Assembly (NCBI GenBank): GCA_016808115.1
Contig: JAEQBH010000885.1
Span: forward strand, 186,001 to 250,000
Source of the DNA: Tetrastigma voinierianum
Taxonomy: Eukaryota; Streptophyta; Magnoliopsida; Vitales; Vitaceae
Direction: 5' to 3'
DNA length: 64,000 nt
Shown here: positions 10,294 through 21,169 of the stretch, piece by piece
Position numbering within the stretch: the stretch's first letter is position 1
Layout: the number at the start of each line of letters is the position of its first letter
Translations under genes and position numbers: made by a program
Notes under the pieces: model-generated
What the model was told of the DNA's origin: nothing
The model's database searches: none
Seen by the model: the letters and a program-made list of their open reading frames with translations, nothing else

Positions 10294-11900
10294 AGGATGT
10301 AGACACCCCGTGTAGATTGAATAGATAGTACACAACTCGAATCCAAATGAGCTGCTAAGTGGTACCAACCGATACTCACGATCCCACATTCGAGAACAAT
10401 GTAGCTAACCAGAACCCCCATGAATCCAAATGCATATAGAACCATGAGGGATCACATCCACCCTCCTAGAGTTAGTGCCCCATCCTGTATCATCCCTCCT
10501 GCTGAAGATGTAGCAGTGAGGCCATATTTGGTACCCCTACTCCCCACATATCATGGTATGGAAAATCAAAATCCATACACTCATATTAGGGATTTTGAGG
10601 AGGTTTGTACTACCTTCAAGGAAGGTATGACGGACATGGATTTGCTGAAGCCAGCAGCATCGATTGACTCTTGTTACAAGGCCAAGATATTCAACTCATT
10701 AAGGCCTAGAACCATAAGAAATCAATGAGTCGCAAGCTGAATTCCTCGAAGAAGTTTTTCAAGACTCATAAGACTAATAATTTGAAAAGGCAAATTTATA
10801 CCTTATACCAGATTAGAGATTTTACTGGTTTGAGATTTATGGAAACCATCAGTGCATGTCCACACCATGGGTTTGACACATGGATGTCAGGAACCACTTT
10901 TATGTGGTATGTCACCCGTTATGAAACAATCACTGAAACCATGTGTAGGGTAACTTTCAGTAAACATCCCGATGAAGTTGATTTTTTTGAACTATGTAGT
11001 CGAAACCTAAAGCTTGGGATAAACCTAGTCCTAGGGAAGTTGAAAGACTGGGGCCATCAATCACCAAGGAGGAGACAAGTATAATTTTTCCTCGAAGACA
11101 TCGGGATAAATGAAAAATCATCGCTTTAACCCAAAGATCGATGATTTGGAATGAAAATCAGCATGAAATGCATGCTTAATGAGTTATCTTCATCCCAATT
11201 TTCTCGTCTCAATTTTCAATCAAATACTACTCCCGAGGAGCACCGCAAGACCATGCCCATGCCATAAGTCAAAATAAACCACCCATAGATGCTTCATATG
11301 GTGACAATTAATAACCCTAATCGAGAAATTGTCCAAATTTGTCATGGAAATCCAAACCCTCAGATACGCCCTTTAAGAGCATAATGAAGAAGATTTTGAT
11401 TTCACTTCAATACAACAAATGCATGCCTCACTATCTTCCCCTCACTGAATTGTGCAATCCCGAATTTAAGTAAGTGCATAAGTATATTTGTAAGAACAAA
11501 AGGTGTCAATGTCCACACTAGTCGAAAATCAAGGAAGAGGAGTTCACCAACAGAAATTGGACAAAATGCATGGTGAGATTTCTTAAAATTATTTAATCGC
11601 TAGCTGCAGAAATGTAAAAGGAAGGCTTCTTCCAGTGGACAACAATATCAGAAAGTGGTGAATGAAACAGAACGACCGAGGATTTAAAGGCAAACCGATG
11701 AAGTTAAGGCGGGCCGTGACTTTACAAGTGGAAAGGAATTAAAGCCAACAAGATTGGGAAGCCAATAAGTCGCCCATTAGTACGACCCACATCAGGAAGA
11801 ACAGTTAGTGGAAGGGGAAGAGATAACATATTAGAATACCCCCTCCGTTTCCGCAGGTTCTTCGAAGAAAGAAACAAATCGCTCACCAAACGTAAATGTC
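10294..11900 (+). pseudogene. Element B gag
   Basis: Gag remnant. The start codon is lost: the sister element G begins atggatgtagacac at 63951, while B reads aggatgtagacacc at 10294. A clear capsid-type segment at 10530-11000 includes RPYLVPLLPTYHG, NPYTHIRDFEEVC, FNSLRPRTI, the KTHKTNNLKRQIY region and SACPHHGFDTWM, split over two frames (10420-10728 and 10725-11084). The order matches the Athila/Tat Gag core. A nucleocapsid knuckle is not recognisable. The region after 11100 is heavily decayed. Confidence 0.75.
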
Positions 11901-11924
11901 GGGTGCGTATCACAAGAAGTGAAA

Positions 11925-12470
11925 GTTAATATTCCTCTCCTCGATATGATTAAACAGGTTCCTACTTACGCAAAATTCTTAAAGGATTTATGTACGGTAA
12001 AAAAGGTCTCAATGTAAATAAAAAGGCCTTTTTAACTAAGCAAGTTAGTGCCACGAGAGAGCAAGACTCAGTTGAAGTATAAAGATCCGTGATGTCCTAC
12101 GATCTCTGGAATATTGGAGGCATCAGCGTGGAGAAAGCACTGTTAGACCTGGGAGCTAGTGTGAATCTGTTGCCATATTCTATGTACAAACAATTGGGTT
12201 TGGGTGAACTGAAACCCACTTCCATCACACTTTCGCTCGCTGACAGGTCTATTAAAATACCAAAAGGAACCATTGAGGATGTTCTTATACAAGTGGACAT
12301 TTTTAATATCCAAGAGGATTTTGCTGTACTTGGATACAACCAAATTTGCAATAGGACCTAATCAGTGCCCATCATATTAGGGAGACCATTTCGCTACTTC
12401 CAAATGCAATCACTAACGCCGAATGGAGTCATGCAACCTCACATTTGGAAATATGACCCAGAACTCAATA
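11925..12470 (+). pseudogene. Element B protease (retropepsin)
   Basis: The best kept protease of the window. The linker LLDMIKQVPTYAKFLKDLC starts near 11937. One open frame at 12089-12361 carries the catalytic motif in the form ALLDLGASVNLLPYS (DLG, the variant usual in this lineage), then LGLGELKPTSITLSLADRS and VEDVL-like IEDVLIQVDIF. The C-terminal ILGRPF follows after a frame change at 12377. Both the Asp and Gly of the active site are retained. Breaks before and after make the polyprotein non-functional. Confidence 0.85.
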
Positions 12471-12990
12471 TATTTCATATATGGGTAAAAGGCATATGCA
12501 CTCTGAGGAGGATGACTTGAAGAAGTCTCGCATTTTAGGGATAAATATTCCTAAGAACAGCAACCAACAAAGAAGTGCAAGATATATTAACTTCTCGGAA
12601 AGGTCCGATCGCTCAGAGCAACATGAATTTCAAGAAATGAGCTTATTACAGGGGTACTGGAGAAGAAGAATAGAAAACTTGCCTCTATTGACTGGTAATG
12701 AACCCAAGGAACCTCAACAGCTAGAACTCAAACCCTCCCCGCTGATTTAAAGTGCATGCATTCGAAGTAAATGAAAAAGGCCTGGGCTGTGATTTCTTCA
12801 TCACAACCACTCCACAAGAGCATGTAATCTCCCCGCACCTTCAAAAGAATAAGCAAGCATCGATGGAAAATTTCTGATCCGAAAGGCATAAACCCGCTCC
12901 ATTTGCACTCATCATATCTATTTAGAAGATGAGGCTAAAGTCAAGCAGTGTACTCTAACTGAGGTCAATCCCCATCTACGTGAAGTAGTT
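12471..12990 (+). other. Protease-RT linker of element B
   Basis: Contains an 89-codon open frame at 12481-12750, rich in E, S and P (for example GNEPKEPQQLELKPSPLI), in the position where Athila/Tat polyproteins have a poorly conserved acidic linker ending in an LKPLP-type motif. Probably the remnant of that linker rather than an independent gene. Confidence 0.55.
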
Positions 12991-13790
12991 CGCATGTAGG
13001 TCTTGAAATCGCCTCCAGCCGGTATCATTTATCCCATTTCCGAGCAAGACATGGGTTAGTCCAACTCGTGCAGCCTAAGAAATCGTGGAGTAACAACCGT
13101 GAAAACGAGAAGGGTGAAGAATTGTTCAACTAATTTACAAACTGGGGCCTGGAAAGTGTGTATAGATTATGGTATGCCCAATGAGGTGACACGTAAAAGA
13201 CCATTTTCCATTGCCGCTCATCGATCAACTCCTCGAAAGAGTTTTGGACACCCTTCTATTGCTTGATGGGTATTCGTGGTACTTCCGCATAGAAATATCT
13301 GCTCCAGAAGCACCAGAAAAGACTACTTTACTTGTCCATTCGCACGATGCTTATGGGGAGGATGCCTGGGGCTTTGTAACGCGCCCCAAAGAATTTTTCA
13401 AATGATGTATGCTCAGTATGTTCAAAGGACATGGTGTAGCGTATAATGGAGGTATATGGATGATATCACAAGATACGGGGGTGATTTTGAAGAATGCTTA
13501 ACCAATTTGGAAGCCATCTCTGGCAGGTGCATGTGAGAAGAATTTGGTGCTTAACTGGGAGAAATGCCATTTTATGGTAAACCAAGGAATTGTATTGGGG
13601 CACATTATTTCTAGCAGAGGAATTGAAGTTGATAAAGCCAAGATCGACATCATTTCCAAATTGCCGCCCCCAACAAATGTGAGAACAATTAGACACCGTC
13701 ATGCAGGCTTCTACCGAATTCCGGCTTCATTAAAGATTTTTCCAAAATTGCCAAACCCCGTGATGCTTCTCGAGAAGGATGCCAAATTCG
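12991..13790 (+). pseudogene. Element B reverse transcriptase
   Basis: RT palm and fingers in alternating frames: PLIDQLLERVLDT near 13211-13250, a LDGYSWYFRIEIS stretch (cf. LDGYSGYNQI), MEVYMDDI near 13447-13470 for the YxDD box (here YMDD), then a long clean run from 13544: LVLNWEKCHFMVNQGIVLG, GIEVDKAKIDIISKLPPP. Frameshifts at 13405 and around the FLGHAGFYR equivalent break it. The retained YMDD shows that the catalytic motif itself is not mutated. Confidence 0.85.
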
Positions 13791-14310
13791 CTGGGGAGAA
13801 AAGATTTGCCAAAAGAGTTTCAAGAACTAAAATTTCATTTGACTATCGCCCACGGGCCGAGAAAGCACCTAATCGCGCTACCATTCGAGGCGACGTAAGT
13901 ACGCGAGCGATCTCGCGTATAGGAGCAAAGACTCGGCCAAAGAGTAAGACGGGAAACCCTACGTGGTTTATGCAAGCAAAACCTTAGATAAAACCGCAGA
14001 GGAATTATACCACTCTGAGAGAAAGGATTCTTTGGCGGTGGTGTATGCCTTAGATAAATTCGAGCATACTTGGTTGGGGCTGATATAATCATTTTTTACG
14101 AATCATTCTGCTTTGGAAATATCTTAACCAAACAAAATGCAAAACAAGACTCATCAGTTAAGTTCTGCTATGGGAGTTCAACTTTGCAAATAGAGATAAG
14201 AAAAATTGGAAAATGTGGTGTGAATCATACATCCAGGTTAACTATAGCCCACGACACTCACGATCCACCTATTAATGATGAATTTCTGAAGAATCCCTAA
14301 TGCGATTGGA
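13791..14310 (+). pseudogene. Element B RNase H region (decayed)
   Basis: Follows RT and precedes the integrase zinc domain. Recognisable scraps are KFQELKFHLTIAPT-like residues (13808-13850), VVYASKTLD in the form of gtttatgcaagcaaaacctt (13967-13987), YTTLRE..LAVVYALDKF (14007-14060) and NHSALEY-like residues near 14098. These match the order in the intact family, but no catalytic residue set can be assigned with certainty. Confidence 0.65.
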
Positions 14311-15500
14311 GCTCACAGTATGCTCACATTGCCAGATTTCCTCACTAAGGAGAAATCCCGGTGGAGTGGAAAGAGTGGGATAGGAAATATTTCTTTGCTA
14401 AAATCCATTCCTATTATTGGGAAGAGCCTTTCCCTATTTAAATACTATACGAATCAAATCATCGAAATGTGTACTGGAAGACGACAAGGAATTTTAAACC
14501 ATTGCCATGAGAGTGCTTGTGGTGGTCATTTTGCTTCCCAGAAAACAGCAATGAAGGTCCTACAGTCGGGTTTCTACTGGCCTTCCTTATTCAAGGAAGC
14601 ACACCAAATGTGCCGTGTATGTGACAAATGCCAAAGGCTTGGGAAGCTGTCTCGCCGTCATATGATGCCTTTGAACCCAATTTTAGTTGTTGAATTATTC
14701 GATGTGTGGGGCATCGATTTATGGACCTTTTCCCTCGATCTTATGGTAATATGTACATTTTGGTGGGAGTAGACTATGTCTCCAAATGGGTTGAAGCAAT
14801 TCCCTGCAAAACCAATGACAGTAGAGTGGTAATTAAATTTTTGAAAGCCAATATCTTTTCCAGGTTTGGGGTTCCGAAAACCATTATTAGTGATGGAGGT
14901 TCTCATTTCTGTAATAAACCATTTGAAAACCTCATGGCTAAATATGGTGTGAAACACAAAGTGGCCACCCCTTACCATCCTCAAACAAGTGGTCAAGTAA
15001 GACTTGCCAGCAGGGAGATCAAGACCATTTAATGAAGGTGATACTTCTTGGGGAAAGATTGGTCTATCAAAGCGCGATTAAACATGGGCTTACGAGCGGC
15101 TTTCGCAGCAATCTGGGAATGTCCCCTTATCGATTAATTACATGGTAAGGCGTGTCACCTTCGATGGAATCGAGTACAAGCATGGTGGGCAATTAAGAAG
15201 CTGAATTTGGATTTAAGTAAAGCCGGAGTCAAGAGGTTCCTTGATCTCAATGAATTGGAAGAAATGCGAATGATGCCTTTTGAATTCGAAGATTACAAGG
15301 AAAAATCGAAAAGATGGCATGATCGAGATATAACGGGAAGGATTTTAAGAGGGAGACAAGTTCTTTTATATGACTCCAAACTCCATCTATTTCAGGCAAG
15401 CTCAAGTCACGATAGACGAGTCCATTCATAGTCAACGAGGCATATCAGCGGTTCGGTAGATTTAATCAATCGGATGATAACAAAGGTGTTTAAAGTCAAT
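14311..15500 (+). pseudogene. Element B integrase
   Basis: Two overlapping open frames, 14320-14772 and 14706-15032, plus a tail at 15207-15431. The zinc domain reads NHCHESACGGHF ... CDKCQ (HHCC). The core has the first Asp in GIDLW, then VGVDYVSKWVEAIP, and the second Asp in IISDGGSHFCNK. The expected Glu lies in a stretch that now reads GQVRLASREIKTI, so the third DDE residue appears lost to an indel. The tail LDLNELEEMRMMPFEFEDYKEK matches the region before the Athila integrase C-terminus. No chromodomain is present. Confidence 0.9.
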
Positions 15501-16700
15501 GAATGATGAAACCTTATGTGGTGCGTGACCAGCGGTGAAAAGAAATTCTCCTGCTGGATCCTCCCTGAGCCTTACAATCCTCACCATACTTGGGGAGCTG
15601 GTTAAAGGCAATTGTACATATCATGTTTTGAGCCTGTACTTTGTGTAAATGTTTTTCTTTGATTGGACAATTGGTGCCTAAAGCTGGACAGATTGAATTG
15701 CTATAATTGGATGATTGAATCATCATGTTTTCACTTCTATGCTAGAACAAATTCCATGTTTGATTTAAATTTTTGGTCAGTCACAGTCCAGTATGCTCAA
15801 CTTGGAAATTTTCCCCTTTTATGCTAATTCACCTGCTGCGCTCCCGGATTATTTCGATGAAATTTGTGAATTTGCATACCTCCTTTCACTTGCAAAGCCC
15901 CGGCCTTAGGTATGTTGGCTACCTAGGATAGTTTTGAGTTACCTACATTTGAAGACCAATGTTGTCTTCCAAAAAGGAAAAGAAAAGAAAAAGCAGAAAG
16001 AAAAAGAAAAAGAAAAAAAGAAAAAGAAAAATAAAGTCGTGAAATCTTGCTTTGAAACCCGAGCACGGTCCGAGGGGTGTATGGCGAAAGCCTTTGAAAC
16101 CCGATGCCCTAAGCCTTAATTGGCTGGGAGTCATCGATTTTGTGTTCGTTACATGGGTTGGATAGGTGAGTTTAATGACTTTGTGGGTGCTTAATTTTTA
16201 ATCATTAGTCGGGATAAACCTTTAGAGTTAGTGGTGATGATCCTTTTGGCTTGATGCCTAAACCTTTAGTGGTTGGGGTCATCGGTGGACCCCGTTACGG
16301 ACTTTGATGAAAGTCAGTACAAGCATTGCATCCTACAATATAGTTGAAAAAGAAAGAAAAGTGTAACTAGCCCTATCTAGGTTGTTCAATAACTTAAGGC
16401 CATGTCAGTGCTAGGTTGGGGGGAGGGAACAAATTTTACACTTTATTGACTTAGTCTGGATTCCAAAAAGACCAATTAGACTTAGGTGGAAATCCAAGTT
16501 GAGAATCATGGAACCAACATTGACATAGAATTGTTCTCGTATGGATTTGGTTCTTTCATATCCTGTTTAAAATTTTGATGTCAAATGTTGATTTAAGAGT
16601 ATTGTGTATAAATTACATCCCGACCTTTTGAATCATAATCTTTGAAAATCACGACATGCATCTCCTTTTTTATTTTGCATTGCTAAAGGGACTAGCAACG
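15501..16700 (+). other. 3' untranslated region of element B
   Basis: No gene is seen between integrase and the PPT. A purine-only low-complexity run of about 60 bases (mostly aaaag and aaaaag units) lies at 15974-16030. Two related phrases, gaaagcctttgaaacccgat (16084) and tttgaaacccgagcac (16051), suggest a small local duplication. There is no third ORF and no copy of the TTTCGCTAG array here. Confidence 0.65.
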
Positions 16701-16714
16701 TTTGGTTGGGGGTG
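16701..16714 (+). promoter_or_regulatory. Polypurine tract of element B
   Basis: tttggttgggggtg directly abuts the TG of the 3' LTR. It is the canonical position and form of the plus-strand primer tract in Athila/Tat elements. Confidence 0.85.
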
Positions 16715-18417
16715 TGATTAATGCCCAAAAGAAAGTGCAATTTTGAACCTATACTAGATAGGTTTTGAGTGCTTTTTGTACGTGTCATATCATTCTCTGG
16801 TGAAGTGTTCTAGTCTTCTTAGTAACATATGCCATTTAAGAGGTATTTTTGGCTGTTTGCGGGCTTTGCGCACTTTGGAGTTCAATGTCGAGATAAATGA
16901 CGAATCATGAAGTTTAAGACTCAAGTCCGGCCATGTCAATCCGACCCAGAATCAATGAAAACCAAAGGCCAATGAAGAAAATACGATGGAGTTGAAGGCG
17001 GGGAGGCAATGCATTGAAGGATTAACAAAAATTTGGGAATTTAAAGCACAAACTTGAAAATTTTCGCTAGGATTCACGAAAATTGTAACCTTAATTATAA
17101 CCTGTAACATAAATTATAGACCCGTCCGATTCAGCCTTAACGTTCATGTGAAAAAACCTTATTGCTTCTCTGAATTTCGCTGGCAAGCCGAAATTTGGCT
17201 AGCTAAGCAATTATCGGCTTCATGAAATTTTCCATTTTAACTGGGCACATGATTTTAACTAGTTAGCGAAATTCCTCGACCTGTGAATTTGATGCCTCGT
17301 CGTGCTTTGTAATTAATGCCCGAACCGCCTCGACTGGTGTATTATGGTGTCCAATAACTTAGCCAATTCATAGGTTTTTAGGTATTTTCATACCTTGAGG
17401 AGGCCTATATAAGCCTCTTGTTTTGTAAGAAGGGTGAAGAATTGGAGAATAATTTGGGGAGAAGATATTTTTGTAAGTTTTATTTTTGTAAATAAAGTCT
17501 TTTATTTTAGGTTTTGCTTTTATTTAACTCTCTCTTCTCTCTCTTCTTTCTCCTTTCAGTACTTAAACGCCCTCTTTGAGGTGCATTCGAGAGATCAGCT
17601 TGTTAGCTCCCTTTCTTTGAAGAGGAAGGAAGCTAGCTTGGTGGTGGGGCATATGCATGTTGTCCTCTTGTATTAAAAGCTACGGGTAGTGTATTTATGG
17701 CCCTTATTCTCAAAGCATAGTTGCATAACATGGGATGTGATTGATTTAGCCCGATACTCTCCATGCTAGGATTTGTTGTTCTTTAACAGATGGTTTCACG
17801 AGCCTCTGGAATGTGTTACATATTGAGGTTCTTTAAATTAGGGTTAAATAACATTTCTTGTTATTGTTTTGGCAAATACTCTCGTGCTTTAGGATACGAT
17901 TACGGGTGAGAGATGCCTTTGTTGTTCTTTAGATAGTCTTCTGAGCCTTTGAAACAATGGTGAATCTTGAGGTTTTAAACTAAAGGGAGCCATAACTACA
18001 TGCTACTGTATTGACTCAAATAGGAGATGTTTCATGGGTGAGGTTGCTGATTAAATATAGATCAGTTATGCATTGGACTATAGGTTGCATGTCATGCTGA
18101 GGATAAAGCCGAGGACACTTGTTTGCCCAACTTGCCAGAGATTAGTGACCTAAATCTTCAAAGTGCTTTTCACGCTGCTTTTCAGTTTTTACAATTATCG
18201 GTTTTCAACTTCATTTCCCTTTGTTTTTAAACACAAATCAGAGAGTCCCGAATAGAAAGCGCACCTTCATGCGACGTGCGAGCCATTTTAGGGTGAAAAC
18301 CCCATCCGTGTTCGACCTGGAGCCACTGCTGCGGTAGCTTGACTACGGCGATGTAGACTTTGGGTGTATATAAATTTTGTTGATTTTAGCTTTCGACCTC
18401 TTGTAGCACACGAATCA
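16715..18417 (+). repeat. 3' LTR of element B
   Basis: Starts tgattaatgcccaaaag and ends gcacacgaatca, followed by the tatac TSD. It contains an intact TATA box at 17406-17413 (tatataag). Its TTTCGCTAG array at 17055-17280 is eroded: where the 5' LTR reads accttagcgaaaatttcgca, this copy reads accttaattataacctgtaa. Confidence 0.92.
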
Positions 18418-18504
18418 TATACGTTCATTCTTAGGTCATGCAGGATTTTATAGGAGATTCATAAGAGATTTTAGTGCCATAGCCCATCCTTATGCAATTT
18501 GCTT
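18418..18504 (+). pseudogene. Element A reverse transcriptase, second part
   Basis: Short exposed piece between B and E. After the second tatac it reads the RT tail FLRSCRIL / FLGHAGFYRRFI and FSAIAHPYAICL-like residues in shifting frames, continuing TPKCVKDI at 8323. It stops at the tgctt target site of E. The intact counterpart in element C is at 55500-55600. Confidence 0.8.
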
Positions 18505-19284
18505 GACAGGACCCGACCCGGATACCCTCCTAAGATTCCCCGGGTGGTCCCGCCTAGTGAAGTCCCACTGTACAATCCCTAGGGAATATCCAATGGAACC
18601 CCACTTTAAGAAGAAAGTAAACATGCATTAATATAATACCTCAAATATATAAAAAGATTCCGCAATGACTCAAAATCCACAAGCTGACTATCTTGTGTAG
18701 AGTGTGACACGAACACACATAATAAGTCTCATATGAGTTCAATACTAAGATCGAGCATTCTTCAAGGAGTGTTTGCAGAATTTAGAGTACAAATGAAAAT
18801 GCATAAGTCCAATAAAATAAGGACGGATAGATAAGATAAATTCTTTGCATTTGTCATGAAGGTGATGTAGAGGCTGGTAGCAGTAGGTCTCTCGGATTGA
18901 CTGGACCTAGAGAGCAGTTTAAAAAATAAAACTTGAGATAATAAATCTCAGTGAGTGGCATAATTTATAAGGAAAATAAGGTTTTTATTTTGAACATTTC
19001 TTCTCTCAAGACCTCCACGTCCACTCTTTTTGCAAAGGTCCCTAGTTTAAATCATTTCCATAAAGCAAACTTATACCCAAGTCAACAATAGCAAAATTCA
19101 TGCTCAAAAATTTAACTTGAAATTATTATTGAAAATTTTCCTGTATTTATTCACAACTAAAAATTTAGCATAAAATATATCAACATAATATCGTAAGAAA
19201 AATCATGAAATCTGATAACCATAAATATTGAAATGGTTGCCAAGCACCGAGGAATTAACAATGTACCGTACCATATTCCCATCA

Positions 19285-19530
19285 TAATCCGTGGGATACC
19301 CCACCTCTCGACCCTCAACATTGAAAGATGTCGTGGTAATAATAATAATAATAAACCGTCGGGTAAACCCGACCTCACGGCCTTAAAATAATATATACTT
19401 GAGATTACATGAAGCAACCTCCGCGACAGAAGTGGCAAACCACAGTAATAGCCAGTCGGGTAAACCCGACCTCACGGTCGTGGAAATAATATATAACCGT
19501 TGGATGAAACCAACCTCACGACACCGTGGC
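19285..19530 (-). repeat. Hairpin-forming tandem array in E's 3' LTR
   Basis: Five imperfect units of about 45-65 bases, each with a small inverted repeat followed by cctcacgac-ccgtgg. The stems are gtggg/ccccac near 19290, gtcggg/cccgac at 19357-19372 and 19455-19470, and gttgg/ccaac near 19498. A (taa)n microsatellite at 19337-19353 lies between the first two units. The 5' LTR repeats the arrangement at 26505-26770. Confidence 0.8.
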
Positions 19531-20878
19531 AAACCCAGTCTTGTAATATAAATACTGAATCGAACCTCTGATACTATTTGGTACATCAACTTATAACAAC
19601 CAACACAGTATCCTTACTCACATATACCTTTCAAAAACGATGCGTATTATAATCATTTCACAAAATCTCAAAATCCATTTCTTAAATCAATAACTTTCAA
19701 AGTGGTTTAAAACCTCAATCCACATGTACCAAAATGTTTAAATACCACAAATTTATCCATGAACTCGATAAAATTTCCAAATATTTTAAAATGTTAATAA
19801 CATTCACATGAAATAATGCTTGTTTATATAAACAGATAATTATATTTATGCATAACCAACCATTCGATCAAATATTATATGTATAAAATAATTTACCACC
19901 ATTTTATATCATAATAATACCCCAAAGCATTTAAAGCATATAAATCACTCACAGACTACAAATGCTCGATCTGTTCCCTGGGATCGTCTCCGAGGCTTCG
20001 GTGTGAGTGCAGTAATATAATAAAGTACTATTTGAAACCGATAGCTAAACCAAAGACGTTGGATTCTTGAATGTCTTAGAATAGTTTTTAGAACTATGAA
20101 ACTATCTAAATTGGACTCCGATAGGTCCAATTATATAGTGTGCCCTACAGACCCGGTACCCAAAATTGGGGCTTTTTACCCGGAGGCTAATTTTTAGAAA
20201 TTGAACCCTCCAATAAATCATAAAAATATCCAATTTCACTAATTCATCATCAATTTTTCCTAATTTGACCAATTGGTGCCCAATTTCATTCCAAACCTTT
20301 GCAGTGGTATCTAGCGACCCAAAAAATGGAAAACTAACCAAACGGCGTCCAAATTTACAAACTTTATATCAACGGAAAGCGAGACCCGGGAACATAGCGG
20401 TACCCTTACCTTGGTCCAAAAGTTTGTGGTGGTCGGAAAACTTCGATCAGCCGTCGGCCAAACTTGTTTTTCGTCATTATCTTTCAAATGGTGAGAATGC
20501 GCGCCAAAAAGGACCCGCGATAATGAGTTCGGAGGGTCGAATGGGGAGAGGTTTGGGTAGGCCTGGAATCCCCGAAAAATGAAGAAAAATGGCGACCAGC
20601 CAGCGCGGTACCATAGCGTTCATGCAGTCCGATCCGGGCGCGTCCGGTGGCGGTTGGCCGTGAAATTTGGCCGACAAGGTCGCCTCGCCGTGCTCCTCCT
20701 CCCTGGCTAACGCGTGTACAAGGGTGGTGGTAGAGTCGTCTCCCGCGACCAAAACCCGATTGGCACGGCGGGTGGCTGACGGATTCGGGGTTCACGGTCT
20801 TGGGGAGTTTTTCTAAGGTTTTTGGAGCTGAAAATGAGTGTTTTAGGGCTAAGGTTCTATTTGGCATGCAAAACTAGG

Positions 20879-20886
20879 TTTATATA
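20879..20886 (-). promoter_or_regulatory. TATA box of E's 3' LTR
   Basis: The minus strand reads ggctctatataaacctag, about 280 bases from the LTR start; the 5' LTR has the same at 28071-28078. The surrounding sequence is highly conserved between copies. Confidence 0.7.
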
Positions 20887-21169
20887 GAGCCTAGGGTAGT
20901 TTTCAGATAAAAACCCCAGACTGACGTGGACACTGCTAAAATACTGATGTTTGAACCTCCCAGGGCCATAACTTTTTATCCGTAAGTCGGATTTTGACGT
21001 TCAACCCATCTATGAACTCGTATCGATGAGGCCTACGAAATGGTGTCTTAATCAACCCAAAATTATTCATCCTTGAAAAAGTCAACTCGGGCCCACATAC
21101 TAATTGTTGGTCAAACTTGGTCAAATGTTTTAAAACTTGTATTATTTGGTACGGGTCGTTACAACCTAT

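Larger units (their letters stand above)
8324..18417 (+). mobile_element. Element B: Athila/Tat-like Ty3/gypsy retrotransposon
   Basis: A structurally complete 10.1-kb element inserted in the RT of A. It has LTRs at 8324-10045 and 16715-18417, a PBS at 10048, gag, PR, RT, RNase H and INT in the plus direction, a PPT at 16701-16714, and a perfect tatac TSD. There is no third ORF: the 1.2 kb after integrase contains only untranslated sequence. All coding domains are frameshifted. Its LTR is the same family as the LTR of element G at 61977. Confidence 0.92.
18505..21163 (-). repeat. 3' LTR of element E
   Basis: Pairs over its whole length with 25765-28363, sharing for example ggaaccccactttaagaa, cattaatataatacctc and ggttctatttggcatgcaaa. 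The first T of the expected TG at the left edge appears to be missing (cttgacagg rather than ctttgacagg). The length is 2659 bp. Confidence 0.9.

Noticed and set aside
12097..12351. 84-codon minus-strand frame
   Set aside because: It is the exact antisense of B's well-conserved protease, whose DLGASVNLLP motif is on the plus strand.
15934..16134. Lysine/glutamate-rich plus-strand frame and phenylalanine-rich minus-strand frame
   Set aside because: Both are translations of a purine-only low-complexity tract in B's 3' untranslated region.
20484..20867. 127-codon minus-strand frame inside E's LTR (also seen at 27678-28058)
   Set aside because: It recurs in both LTR copies and begins just downstream of the TATA box, but it has no known domain and its sequence is not preserved as protein between copies (frames shift). 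A small leader ORF cannot be excluded.
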